Assembly (NCBI GenBank): GCA_029213195.1 | Contig: JARGNI010000008.1 | Span: 1 to 64,000, forward strand | Direction: 5' to 3' | Origin: Verrucomicrobiales bacterium | GTDB taxonomy: Bacteria; Verrucomicrobiota; Verrucomicrobiia; Verrucomicrobiales; DEV007 | Length of the DNA: 64,000 nt | Shown: positions 16,848-25,580 of the stretch, piece by piece | Numbering within the stretch: the stretch's first letter is position 1 | How the letters are laid out: each line of letters opens with the position of its first letter | Made by a program: the position numbers and the translations under genes | Notes under the pieces: model-generated | Told to the model about the DNA's origin: nothing | The model's input: only the letters and a program-made list of their open reading frames with translations | Database searches by the model: none

Positions 16848-18233
16848 TCACTTCAGCTTGGGCCAATCGGGATAGACCGGGCGATCGGTAGCTTCGCGGC
16901 CTGCCTTTTCGTCCTTGGGCGCGGGTGGCGCAGAATCGAGCAACTCCTGGAGAACACCCTGCATCACAAGGGCGGCTTTGCTTCCGATCGGCCCCGAGAG
17001 ATCATTCTCTTCCTTGAGGTCTTTCGCCGGCTGCACGAACCTGCCGTTTCGGTAGAGCTTGAACTCGGCGGTTCGCACCCACTGTCCGGGCTGCTTGTTC
17101 CAGTAGGGTTGGTAGTGGCAGAGAACCCACTCGCGGGGCGTGCCTTTTTCTCCTCGGAGCTGGGGAAGAAAACTGACTCCATCGATGGGATCGCTCTTCC
17201 CGAGATTCACCCCCGCGGCCTGCGCCAGGGTTGGATAGAGATCGGTGAAATCGACGAGGTCGGCGAGAACTTTCCCCTCGGGTGTCTTTCCTTTCTGGTA
17301 GGCGACCAAGGGCACGTGGGTGCCCATGTCGGTCATGTTCGCTTTGCCCCCTCGGATCTGTTGCCCATTCCAGCTGGAGGTGATGCTGGTATGAGTTCCG
17401 TTGTCGGCGGTGAAAAGGATGAGCGTGTTCTCCGCGACCCCGAGTTGCTCGGTTTTCTCGATGAGCTGGCCTACGAGCTTGTCCATGTAGGCGACCATGG
17501 CCTGGAAGTTCTCCTTCGTTTTTCCTTTCTGCTGCTTGTTGGCCTGGGGACCTCGGGAGCCATCACCGATGGTGTCGGGGGTGGGCACGAACGGGCTGTG
17601 CACGAGCACCATGGGGTAGTAGAGAAAGAAGGGCTCGTCCTGGTTCCGCTCCATGAAGTCGCAGAGGAAGTTGCAGAAGAGATCGGGGCCATAGAGATCG
17701 GCGTTCTCTTCCGCAGTGATGAACTTCCCATTCTGCTCGATGGCCGGACTCCAGAAACGCTCGCCACCTTCTTTCTTTTCCTTGGTCAGCTGCCAGAGGC
17801 TGTATTCGTCGAAGCCCGCCTGAATCGGACGAGTGTCGTCGTCGTGGCCGGGCAGCTTGTTGTAGAGACCGTTGAGCTGCCACTTGCCGGCGATGGCGGT
17901 TTTGTATCCGGCATCCTGCAGGAGATGGCCGAAGGTCTTCTCGTCGGAACTGAGATAGCCGAAGTGGGTGTAGTTCCGGAAGTTGTATTTCCCGGTCATG
18001 ATCATCACCCGCGACGGCGTGCAGATCGGGGTCGAGTAGCAGTGTTCGAAGCGAACTCCCTTCTCGGCCATCCGATCGATATTGGGCGTTTGGTAGTCTT
18101 CGGCGCCATAGCAGCCAAACGCTTCCCACCCGACATCGTCGGCCATGATGAGGATGACGTTGGTCTTTTCGTCCGCCGATGCGGAGAGGGCGAGGAAGCA
18201 GAGCGAGGCAAGGGTGGTGAAAAGGGATTTCAT
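16848..18233 (-). CDS. Secreted sulfatase (formylglycine-dependent)
   Basis: A 461-residue exported sulfatase of the alkaline-phosphatase superfamily. Signal peptide MKSLFTTLASLCFLALSASA precedes NVILIMADDVG (metal Asp-Asp at 32-33). C71-T-P-S-R75 is the CxPSR signature in which Cys becomes formylglycine, so an anaerobic- or FGE-type maturase elsewhere is needed. TGKYNFRNY, AGKWQLNG and ILFTADNGTH are further family landmarks. It would hydrolyse sulfate esters, probably on algal or host glycans. Length is typical of short sulfatases. Confidence 0.93.
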   Translation of the reverse strand: MKSLFTTLASLCFLALSASADEKTNVILIMADDVGWEAFGCYGAEDYQTPNIDRMAEKGVRFEHCYSTPICTPSRVMIMTGKYNFRNYTHFGYLSSDEKTFGHLLQDAGYKTAIAGKWQLNGLYNKLPGHDDDTRPIQAGFDEYSLWQLTKEKKEGGERFWSPAIEQNGKFITAEENADLYGPDLFCNFLCDFMERNQDEPFFLYYPMVLVHSPFVPTPDTIGDGSRGPQANKQQKGKTKENFQAMVAYMDKLVGQLIEKTEQLGVAENTLILFTADNGTHTSITSSWNGQQIRGGKANMTDMGTHVPLVAYQKGKTPEGKVLADLVDFTDLYPTLAQAAGVNLGKSDPIDGVSFLPQLRGEKGTPREWVLCHYQPYWNKQPGQWVRTAEFKLYRNGRFVQPAKDLKEENDLSGPIGSKAALVMQGVLQELLDSAPPAPKDEKAGREATDRPVYPDWPKLK

Positions 18234-18266
18234 CGAGGAATCAATAGGGTTGGATGGGGGAGGGAA

Positions 18267-18342
18267 CAGGGGCGAACGGGAGAGGGGTTCTATCGCTCGG
18301 CAGTCAGGGGCGAACGGGAGAGGGGTTCTATCGCTCGGCAGT
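18267..18342. repeat. Tandem duplication of 38 bases at a gene 3' end
   Basis: Two exact 38-base copies lie head to tail, 18267-18304 and 18305-18342. The second copy includes the stop codon and last codons (MTAER) of the minus-strand gene ending at 18328; the first copy repeats them downstream as noncoding sequence. This is a recent tandem duplication, without change to the reading frame. Confidence 0.92.
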
Positions 18343-19056
18343 CATCGCTTCCCGATCTTCTGCCGTCAGCTCTCGTGTCCGCAGATACTTCCCGTCGAAG
18401 TAGGCGCGAGCGCCGTGAAAATACTGGGTGTTTTCGCCGATGATCTGGATTCGTCCGTCGCCCTCCTTGAGAAAGGTGAGCCAGGTTTCGGGCTCTTCAT
18501 CATCGATCTTTGTCGCGAACCGGGCGGTCGATCGATTCGCCTGAGCAACGCCTCCGATCTCGCCGAGGTGATAGGTGGGCCCTCGAACGACCGAGCAGGT
18601 GAAAGTGAGGGATCCAGCGTCTTCTTCAGAGATCCGGAGGATGCCTCCGTAGCCATCGATCCAGACGCCCTCCCAGGTCTTGGCGAAGGAATCCGTCTTG
18701 AGCCAGGCTTCGAGAATCTCGACCCGGGTCTCGGTGAGGTAGGCCATCGCATTCCAGTATTCGGGGTTGGCCTCCTCTGTCCCTTCTTCGGCACCTCCAT
18801 CAAAACGAGCCGCTGCTTCGGATCGGCGATCGCGGTATTCGATCCAGTCGCGTTGTTCCTGCTGAATCTGTTCGAACCGATACTCGCTCATCTCGGTCTT
18901 GGCTTTTTGATAGGTGGTATTGAGCGCTTTGTCTGCGGCCGCAAATTCCTGCCTGGCTTGGGAAAGGGATTTCTCCTGGGAAAATCCAGCGCTCGGGAAG
19001 AGCAGCAAATGGATGGTGGTCAGCGAGGTCAGGAGGGCGACGTGGCGGTGAGTCAT
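18328..19056 (-). CDS. LprI-like (DUF1311) secreted protein
   Basis: A 242-residue exported protein with signal MTHRHVALLTSLTTIHLLLFPSAGFS. Residues about 30-85 match the LprI/DUF1311 pattern: LSQARQEFAAADKALNTTYQ, then a helix with QQEQRDWIEYRDRR. Members are often lysozyme inhibitors or of unknown role. The two cysteines of classic LprI are not both present here. The C-terminal half is a beta-rich domain I do not recognise. Start at 19056 chosen for the signal peptide. Confidence 0.78.
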   Translation of the reverse strand: MTHRHVALLTSLTTIHLLLFPSAGFSQEKSLSQARQEFAAADKALNTTYQKAKTEMSEYRFEQIQQEQRDWIEYRDRRSEAAARFDGGAEEGTEEANPEYWNAMAYLTETRVEILEAWLKTDSFAKTWEGVWIDGYGGILRISEEDAGSLTFTCSVVRGPTYHLGEIGGVAQANRSTARFATKIDDEEPETWLTFLKEGDGRIQIIGENTQYFHGARAYFDGKYLRTRELTAEDREAMTAER

Positions 19057-19151
19057 GCGAAGAAGGATACCCGAAAGGGCTCGCCAGGGGAAGAACCAGT
19101 CCCCCTTCGTTGGTGAGCTTTCCGTTCCATTGACGGATGCGCCGGAGGCAG

Positions 19152-19186
19152 GCAACAGGGTTGGATTGGGGGTCTGACCCTGTTGC
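19152..19186. repeat. 10-base-pair inverted repeat in a gene gap
   Basis: GCAACAGGGT (19152-19161) and ACCCTGTTGC (19177-19186) form a perfect 10-base stem with a 15-base loop. It lies between the LprI-like gene and the SGNH hydrolase stop codon. It could end SGNH transcription, but no T tract follows on the minus strand, so a mobile palindrome is equally possible. Confidence 0.6.
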
Positions 19187-19200
19187 ATCGCGAGATCGAA

Positions 19201-20214
19201 CTACTGAGCCTGGGCTTTCTCGTCGAAGGCCTGAACCGCTTCGAAGGCCATTCGCTGGAGATAGTTCCTGGTCTTGCCTTCGAACACGACCTTCGGATCG
19301 CCACCGTCGGGGTCCTTCCTATTCTTGACCTTGTTTTCAATGATGGTGTCGAAGTCGAGGCCTTCGGGACTCTTCCCGGTGAAGGCGGCGTAGAACAGGT
19401 TGGTCGTGAGAAAAGCGCAGGTCTGATTGGGGTGGCCGTCGTTGTGATAGCGAAAGACCAGGTCGGTCCCGTTCTCCTGGATTTTCTGGATCGCGAGGGG
19501 GACGGGAACAATCGCCTTGGGCTGGAGGGATTTTCGCAGGGCGAGACCGACGGCGGTGTCGCGTTCGGCGGACTCGGGGTGGAGGGGCTCGGTGACGGGA
19601 TCTTCGTTCTGGGTCTCAGGCGATGTCATGTAGAGGATGACTTCGGTGCCTTGCTTCTTTGCGATCCTGGCGAGGCGGGTGGCATACTTGGCGTAGGCCT
19701 GGTTGGGCTCCGAGGCGACATCCCGCCAGCTCTGGAGAACAACATAGTCCCATTCCGTCTTGGGATTGTCCTTGAGAAGGGCTTCGTGATTGGCGATCGC
19801 CTTCTCGATGTGACGATGGATCTCGGCGAAGGGAACCTTGGTTTTTCCCAGGGAAGCCCAGTGGTTGTCCCATTCCTCCTTGTCGGGAGCGGTATCGGAT
19901 TGGAGAAAGGTCTTCATCTTTGCGATGCGCGCCTGGATCTCGGCTTCCGTGATCGTGCTCTGTTCGAGGAAAGTCTGGCTGAAGTAGTAGGTCGAATGCT
20001 TGAACATATTCTGACCGCCGTAGATGACCCGGCTGGTGTGTATGTCGGTCTCCGGGTCGCCCTCTTCGAGGATGGTTTCCACGAGATCGGGAATATTGTG
20101 TCGCTGGGTGTAGCTGTTTCCGAGGAAGAGGATGTGGATGTCCTCTTTCGCTTGAACGGGGGGAGCGAGCAGGAAGGATCCACAGAGAATGAGCAGGGGA
20201 CGAAGGCGGGGCAT
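19201..20214 (-). CDS. Secreted SGNH/GDSL-like hydrolase
   Basis: A 337-residue exported protein. Signal peptide MPRLRPLLILCGSFLLAPPVQA supports the start at 20214. Block I ILFLGNSYT supplies the presumed catalytic Ser, and YHNDGHPNQTCAFL near residue 275 supplies the presumed Asp-His pair. The middle DYVVLQSWRDVA segment fits block III. Such proteins are usually carbohydrate or lipid esterases. Its place beside DUF1080 and sulfatase genes suggests glycan deacetylation, but the target is not known. Confidence 0.82.
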   Translation of the reverse strand: MPRLRPLLILCGSFLLAPPVQAKEDIHILFLGNSYTQRHNIPDLVETILEEGDPETDIHTSRVIYGGQNMFKHSTYYFSQTFLEQSTITEAEIQARIAKMKTFLQSDTAPDKEEWDNHWASLGKTKVPFAEIHRHIEKAIANHEALLKDNPKTEWDYVVLQSWRDVASEPNQAYAKYATRLARIAKKQGTEVILYMTSPETQNEDPVTEPLHPESAERDTAVGLALRKSLQPKAIVPVPLAIQKIQENGTDLVFRYHNDGHPNQTCAFLTTNLFYAAFTGKSPEGLDFDTIIENKVKNRKDPDGGDPKVVFEGKTRNYLQRMAFEAVQAFDEKAQAQ

Positions 20215-20317
20215 TTCAACAGAATGGATGATTTGCTGTCTGCCTGCCAAGCGAATAGCGGGCGAGAGAGAGGCTGAAATACGGGAGGCTCTTGATACCG
20301 CAAAGAGCTCCCCAAAG

Positions 20318-20391
20318 CATGCCCTGCTGGATTCGAACCAGCGACCGCCGGATTAGAAATCCGGTGCTCTATCCAGCTGAGCTAAGGGCAC
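20318..20391 (-). tRNA. tRNA-Arg (anticodon TCT)
   Basis: The minus strand folds into a full cloverleaf: acceptor GTGCCCT with AGGGCAT (one G-U), D arm GCTC/GAGC, anticodon stem CCGGA/TCCGG around TTTCTAA, and a T arm with GGTTCGAATCC. The anticodon TCT reads AGA. CCA is not encoded. A promoter lies at 20409-20436. Confidence 0.95.
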
Positions 20392-20408
20392 TTTCTGGAA
20401 GGGCGAAA

Positions 20409-20436
20409 AGTATCGGCGAGGATTGGAAAATCGCAA
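20409..20436 (-). promoter_or_regulatory. tRNA-Arg promoter
   Basis: On the minus strand TTGCGA (20436-20431) and GATACT (20414-20409), each matching four of six consensus bases, are 16 bases apart and about 20 bases before the tRNA. The same promoter is duplicated at 20568-20595 ahead of the broken copy. Confidence 0.55.
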
Positions 20437-20477
20437 GCCCTCAGCGGGTTGGCCGAGTTGATGCGTCCGCTTGAATC

Positions 20478-20550
20478 TGGAGCGCGATCGCCGGATTAGA
20501 AAGTCGATGGCGACCCCCGCCGGTGCTCTATCCAGCTGAGCTAAGGGCAC
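20478..20550 (-). pseudogene. Broken tRNA-Arg copy
   Basis: The 5' half of the tRNA-Arg gene plus its upstream promoter is repeated: bases 20520-20599 match 20361-20440 at 79 of 80 positions. After the 5' anticodon-stem strand about 17 unrelated bases replace the loop edge, then TTTCTAA-TCCGG resumes and the T arm is degraded. The copy cannot fold as a normal tRNA. It lies upstream of the intact gene and carries its own promoter. Confidence 0.88.
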
Positions 20551-20605
20551 TTTCTGGAAGGGCGGAAAGTATCGGCGAGGATTGGAAAATCGCAAGCCCG
20601 TGACG

Positions 20606-23600
20606 CTAGACCTTGCTGAGCTGTTTCTTGAGGCTGAGCCTGAGGAAGAGGAAAGCGACGAGGATGAAAGTTCCCATCGCGAGGAGGTTGAGCCGCAGGG
20701 TCTCGATCCGAAGGGAGAAGAGCGGTTTCTCGCTGTTGGGCGGGAAGCGGAACTGACGCTCTTTTCCAAAAAAGACGTTGGGAGGATTGGTCTCTCGCCG
20801 GTAGTCCTGTCGTTCGACTTCCGCTCGGTTGAAGAGATCCTGGACCTTCTCGTTCAGGTAGAGGTCTCCGGCGGTGTAGGCTTCTTCGCCTTCGGGGACG
20901 GGCTCGAAATACGGCTCGGGATCGAAGGTTCCTCTTTCGAGAGACTTCCGGATATCGGAAACTTTTTTCGCTACGGAAGAGGGGGAGGTGCCCTCGAGAC
21001 CGTGGACGACAGCGAGCGCCTGCTTGAACTGGTAGAGGCGCTCCTCCTCCTCTTCGGTGAGCTCCTGATCGAGAGGGATCTCACTGAACTTCTGGATCTC
21101 GGTCTCGATGAAGTTGGTCAGCAGGCTCGCAGGATTGCGGTCGGCATGTTCGATGATGATGGACTCGTAGCTCCAGCGAAGAGGCATGAAATGGCAGACT
21201 GCGGGCACCTTGAGTCGGCTCGCTTCGTCGTTCTCCGACTCGCTCACAAACCACTGTCGGATGCTCTGGATGATGTCGAGGCTGCGGTTCATCTCGTCGT
21301 ATTTGATGAGCGCCCCGCCGAGAATGATGTTCGGGATGAGAATCAGGGGGATGATGTTGATTGCGGTCTTGGGACTGCGGACCATGCTCGAGATGAAGAG
21401 TCCGGCGGCGATTCCGACAAAGGCGGTCATCGACATCCAGAGGACATTAGAGAAGAACATCGATCGGATCCCGAGGATGGCATTTCCGATCAGGAGATAG
21501 ATGACGCACTGGATCAGGGCAAAGAACCCGAGCGAGATGTATTTCCCGGTGATGTATCCGCCGATTCGGAATCCGTGATGACGTTCTCGCTGGAGTAGAT
21601 TGCGATCTCGGATGATCTCCTCCGCCGAGTTCGTCATGCCCAGGAAAAGCGCGGTGACCAGGGAGAGGAAGAGGTAGGTCGGGATGTGAAAGGCGTTCGC
21701 GAAGTTGTAGGTGCCATCCTCGGTGTAGCGCATCACCACCGCGATGAGGATCGCGAGGGCCGGGGCTTCGAGAAGCGTGGTGGCGAGGTTGGCCCGGTTT
21801 CGCAATTTGCTGAAGAAGGCCCGCTTGAACTGGTTGGAAAAGCGGACCCAGTCGTGTCGCAGGCGGCGAGGGGGGGCTTGCGGAGTCTTCTGTAAGGAAA
21901 CCGTGGGCGAGGTATCGGCCTCGATTTCCCGCAGGTTGACCTCTTCGAGCAGTCGATAGGTCTGGAATCGGTCGGCCCAGAAAGACGAATTGAAGCGCCG
22001 CGCCGGGATCAGGTTTCCCCGGGCGTCCCGCTCGTAGATGACATCGCCACCGAGATCCCGAAGTGGCGTCTCGAGAACATCGAAGATGAAATCGGGAGTG
22101 AAACTGAGGGCATCGTCGGAAATTTCACCGCTGGTGAACGTGGTCGTGTGGATGCCTTCCTGCTCTCGGGCCTTGTTGAAGTAGTCCAGCATCTGGGCCG
22201 GGGTGCCGAAGAAGGCGAGCTTTCCTCCGTTGTCGAGAAGGATGGCCTTGTCGAACATGTGGAAGAGTCGGCTGCTCGGCTGGTGGATGGAAACGAGAGT
22301 GATCTTGTTGTGGGTCAGCCCCCGGATCATCTCGAGGACATGCTCCGAATCCTTGGACGAAAGCCCGGAGGTGGGCTCGTCGAAAAGATAGATGTCGGCG
22401 ATCCCGATCATGTCCATCCCGGCGTTGAGCCGACGGCGTTGGCCCCCACTGAGGCTCTTGGTTTCCTGGTCGCCCGCGAGACGGTGTCGGATCTCGTTGA
22501 GTCCCAGCTCGATCAGCTTGGAGTCGACACGACGACGACGCTCGGCGATGGGAAAATGCGGGGCCCGGATCGCTGCGGCGGTGTCGAGGTTTTCCTCCAC
22601 CGTGAGGAGGGGGTCGAAAGTCTCGTCCTGGGGGATCAGGGCGATGTAGGAACTGAGGTCGTCGTGGGCATCGTAGAGATTGACGCTGTTGAGATCGACG
22701 CGGCCGTGGCGCGGCTTGAGCTGGGCGCCGAGGGTCTTCAACAGGGTGCTTTTCCCGCATCCGCTGGGTCCCATGACGCAGACCATTTCGCCTCGCTGAA
22801 TCGAGAAGGTGATACCATCGAGGGCCGGGGTCTTGCGGTCGTAGGAATGGCTGATGTCCCGGACCTTGAGTGTGTTGATGACATTGCGCTCCTCTTCGAT
22901 GATGCCTTCCGAAAAGTGACAACGGAGATACTGTCCGCCTCCGAGAGCAATGACGCTGCCGTCCTTCAGGGGAGCAATTCCTTTGACGGGGTCTCCCTCG
23001 ACCGCGACAGGGCGCTCGGATTCGAGGACTTCGACGGTGCCGGTTTTGTTGGCATAGTCGCACTTGATCCGGAGAAGGATTTTTCCTGCGGCACCCGGAG
23101 TGAGCAGGATGTCTCCTGCGGAGAGCTCGCTCGGGTCGTTGGATACGAGGTAGGCCGTCCGGTTCGGTGGAAGGCTGAATCGTCCTCCCAGTTCCCGGGC
23201 TTTTCGTCGCAGGTCGTCAAAGGCAATCTCGGAGTGATCCGGGAAATTGATCGTGTCGTGAGAGGAGACTTCGAATGTTGCTCCCTGCTTGAGAGGGCGA
23301 TCTCCGATGACCGCTTCTACGGACTTGAGCACTTCGACTTCGATATGGAGTCCAAAAGAAGCCTTGAGGTAACTCTGCTTCGTCCTGGTTTTCTCGATGA
23401 ACTGATTTCCGTTGCTGTCCTGCGCGAGATAGATCTGGACCGAGGAGACGTTTTTCTTCGAGTTGAAATAGAAGACGAGGTCTTCAAAAGCGAGGACCTC
23501 TTCTCCGATGAGGATCCGCTGACCTTCGTAAACCCGGCAGAACTCTCCGGCGTTGATCTTCCGACCCCGGGCGAGAATGGCACCGGGTCCGAGATTTTTC

Positions 23601-24304
23601 AGAAGGATAAGATTGAGAAACCGGAAGGCGACGACGGAGTGTTCCTGGTCGGACGGGGCGATCGCAATATCGGCGGCGTGGGAGGTCGAGAGCACGATGG
23701 ACTCGAGCTGGTTTCCGTCGCCCTGCTGACCCGGGAGCTTCTCGGGAGGCGAGAGCCGACGTTCCTCGACCTGGGAAAGCTCGCTCGTGTTGAGCTGGTA
23801 GACGATGTTGATCGCTTCGGATGCGACCCCGAGGGTCGTCATGAACTGGTAGAAGGTGATGAGGTTTTCCTTCGGCAGTCCTGCCCGAGAGATCAGAACG
23901 TAGAGCTGCATCCCGAGGAGCACCTTCTCCTCCAGGGAAAGTCGATCGGCGAGATCGTCGGCGATCGCCTCGAGGTCCTGGCGCTCTCGCAGGGATCGAA
24001 TGAAAAGTTGTCGGAGCTCGGTATAGACCGTCTCGGGAAAGTCGTAGCGGAGAAAGCCGAGGATGGAGTCGATTTCCGCCTCGACAACCTGGCCGTCGAG
24101 CTTGGTGAAGCCAGCGAAGACCTGGATCAACATCGGCAGCATGGACTCCTCGGTGCGAGGCGTCTCGCTGCGAAAGAAGGTGCGCTGGATGCGATCCCAG
24201 AATCGACGGCGGCTCCGGGAAAGCCCGGATTCGTTCTTCTTTTTCTTTCCGGAACCTCCGGGCTCGGTCGCCGGATCCCGAAGGGTAGAGGGTGCGTTCG
24301 CCAT
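20606..24304 (-). CDS. Giant ABC transporter: TerB-like domain, NBD and ABC-2 membrane domain in one chain
   Basis: A 1232-residue protein. Residues about 45-200 look like a TerB/DjlA-type helical domain (LPMLIQVFAGFTKLDGQVVE start). Residues about 210-500 are a mixed region of unknown fold. The ATPase has MGPSGCGKSTLLKTL, LSGGQRRRLNAG, YLFDEPTSGLSS and SIHQPS, an ABCG/White-type arrangement. The last 450 residues hold about six membrane segments of the ABC-2 type plus a soluble loop. A half-transporter with NBD before TMD implies a dimeric exporter. The ATG at 24304 is chosen over a TTG at 24412 because upstream residues are unconserved. It is divergent from the C39-like-domain gene at 24462; the shared promoter suggests linked function. 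Substrate unknown. Confidence 0.85.
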   Translation of the reverse strand: MANAPSTLRDPATEPGGSGKKKKNESGLSRSRRRFWDRIQRTFFRSETPRTEESMLPMLIQVFAGFTKLDGQVVEAEIDSILGFLRYDFPETVYTELRQLFIRSLRERQDLEAIADDLADRLSLEEKVLLGMQLYVLISRAGLPKENLITFYQFMTTLGVASEAINIVYQLNTSELSQVEERRLSPPEKLPGQQGDGNQLESIVLSTSHAADIAIAPSDQEHSVVAFRFLNLILLKNLGPGAILARGRKINAGEFCRVYEGQRILIGEEVLAFEDLVFYFNSKKNVSSVQIYLAQDSNGNQFIEKTRTKQSYLKASFGLHIEVEVLKSVEAVIGDRPLKQGATFEVSSHDTINFPDHSEIAFDDLRRKARELGGRFSLPPNRTAYLVSNDPSELSAGDILLTPGAAGKILLRIKCDYANKTGTVEVLESERPVAVEGDPVKGIAPLKDGSVIALGGGQYLRCHFSEGIIEEERNVINTLKVRDISHSYDRKTPALDGITFSIQRGEMVCVMGPSGCGKSTLLKTLGAQLKPRHGRVDLNSVNLYDAHDDLSSYIALIPQDETFDPLLTVEENLDTAAAIRAPHFPIAERRRRVDSKLIELGLNEIRHRLAGDQETKSLSGGQRRRLNAGMDMIGIADIYLFDEPTSGLSSKDSEHVLEMIRGLTHNKITLVSIHQPSSRLFHMFDKAILLDNGGKLAFFGTPAQMLDYFNKAREQEGIHTTTFTSGEISDDALSFTPDFIFDVLETPLRDLGGDVIYERDARGNLIPARRFNSSFWADRFQTYRLLEEVNLREIEADTSPTVSLQKTPQAPPRRLRHDWVRFSNQFKRAFFSKLRNRANLATTLLEAPALAILIAVVMRYTEDGTYNFANAFHIPTYLFLSLVTALFLGMTNSAEEIIRDRNLLQRERHHGFRIGGYITGKYISLGFFALIQCVIYLLIGNAILGIRSMFFSNVLWMSMTAFVGIAAGLFISSMVRSPKTAINIIPLILIPNIILGGALIKYDEMNRSLDIIQSIRQWFVSESENDEASRLKVPAVCHFMPLRWSYESIIIEHADRNPASLLTNFIETEIQKFSEIPLDQELTEEEEERLYQFKQALAVVHGLEGTSPSSVAKKVSDIRKSLERGTFDPEPYFEPVPEGEEAYTAGDLYLNEKVQDLFNRAEVERQDYRRETNPPNVFFGKERQFRFPPNSEKPLFSLRIETLRLNLLAMGTFILVAFLFLRLSLKKQLSKV

Positions 24305-24431
24305 CGTGCTGGTGGGAGAGACTCTATACCATCGATGCTCTTCTTGGAAACCCGTGATCGAAAGGAAGCTGAGTTCCTGATGGCCCTTTTCTCCCAGTTT
24401 CCTAAATAACAATCAAAATTTTACTTTTATT

Positions 24432-24446
24432 TATAATTTTTATAAT
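24432..24446 (+). promoter_or_regulatory. AT-rich promoter with two TATAAT boxes
   Basis: Two perfect TATAAT boxes, at 24432-24437 and 24441-24446, lie in a nearly GC-free tract just before the ATG at 24462. No clear -35 is visible. The 5' leader would be very short. A similar tract precedes the gene at 44554. Confidence 0.45.
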
Positions 24447-24461
24447 TATAATAATAAAGAT

Positions 24462-25466
24462 ATGAGTGCTTTTCGTGATCCTTCTCTTCCAGCTTCGACT
24501 CGGGCTGTCCAGCTTGTGAGTCAGCATCATGGTCTTCCGGAAGGAGAAGATGTCTCCATTCTCCTTGCTGCCAGTGCGGCGACCGGTTCCTTGCGAAAGG
24601 TTTGGAAGCGCGAGGCCAAGGCCCATCATCTCAGGGCTCGTCGGCGGACGATTCGTCTCGAGGAGATTCCCGAAGCACAGTTCCCTGTCATCCTGGAGAT
24701 CGATGGCGCGACCAATTTTGTGGTGCTTCTCGAGCGCGAGAGTGAAAGCGAGTATCGCATTCAGTTTCCTGACTCTCGTGAAGCCATCGTTTCCAAAGAC
24801 CGGATTGCGGAAGTCTATGACGGCACCTGTGTTTTCTTCACTCCGCTGAAAAAGACCGACTCGTCCTCGGATGATTCCGGATCTGGCGGTTCGGGTGGCG
24901 GGCTCAAGCGATTGTTGGGTCCCAAATCCAGCTCGGCAAAACTCTCGCTCTTTTTCAATGCGGGTTTGATTGCAGCTGCCGGGATCATGATGGTGGGTCA
25001 GCAGGAATTTCTTTCCCGCTTCGAGTCTTCCTCGCTTTTGATGGTGGCGCTTTCGGTCGTCGCAGGCGTGATGTTCTCGCTCGGTGCGATCCTGCTTCGC
25101 CGGGAATTCTTTCGTGCAAATGGAGCGGCTGACGGAGTTGATCTGCTCTGTGCGGCAGCGATCCTGCCCCTGACGGTTCTTCTCGCCGGACCGGTTGCGA
25201 TTCCCTTGCTCGTCGTGGGACTCGTGGTGGCGGCCTACTTGTTTCTTTCCCGTCGCCTTGGTTCCGTGGACTCGCGTTTGTCCTCTCTGCGTCGTCCTCT
25301 CCTTTTCTCCGCTCTGCTCTTTGCCATGTTGGGCGTGATCTTCGGGGGAGCGACCCAGGATCCTGTCGGAATCGTCGGAGTCTTCGGGCTCGGGATCTAC
25401 GCGCTCTATCTCCTGATGCGGGCGGATCGGGCCTGTCAGGAAAGTCGACTGATCGCGATTTCCTGA
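24462..25466 (+). CDS. C39-like-domain membrane protein without ATPase
   Basis: A 334-residue protein. Residues 10-130 resemble the catalytically dead C39-like domain at the start of LapB-type type I secretion transporters: ILLAASAATGSLRKVWKREAK, EIPEAQFPVILEIDGATNFVVLLE and YDGTCVFFTP follow the expected order, and no active-site Cys is present. A Ser/Gly linker (130-150) leads to about seven hydrophobic segments (160-325). No nucleotide-binding domain follows, unlike normal secretion ABC proteins. The divergent ABC gene at 20606 has an ATPase but no C39-like domain, so the two could form a split exporter; this is inference. Confidence 0.7.
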   Translation: MSAFRDPSLPASTRAVQLVSQHHGLPEGEDVSILLAASAATGSLRKVWKREAKAHHLRARRRTIRLEEIPEAQFPVILEIDGATNFVVLLERESESEYRIQFPDSREAIVSKDRIAEVYDGTCVFFTPLKKTDSSSDDSGSGGSGGGLKRLLGPKSSSAKLSLFFNAGLIAAAGIMMVGQQEFLSRFESSSLLMVALSVVAGVMFSLGAILLRREFFRANGAADGVDLLCAAAILPLTVLLAGPVAIPLLVVGLVVAAYLFLSRRLGSVDSRLSSLRRPLLFSALLFAMLGVIFGGATQDPVGIVGVFGLGIYALYLLMRADRACQESRLIAIS

Positions 25467-25580
25467 TCGTTTTCGAATTCTGATTTTTCTCTCCCTTCCT
25501 GTGCGAGTCTGCAGGGTGTCGGAGAACCCCTTTCGATTTTTGGTGGCAAGAGTCGGGAGGAGCCGCTAGCCTCGCAGGCC

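Noticed and set aside
20478-20550. Second tRNA-Arg as a working gene
   Set aside because: Foreign bases in the anticodon arm and a degraded T arm prevent a cloverleaf.
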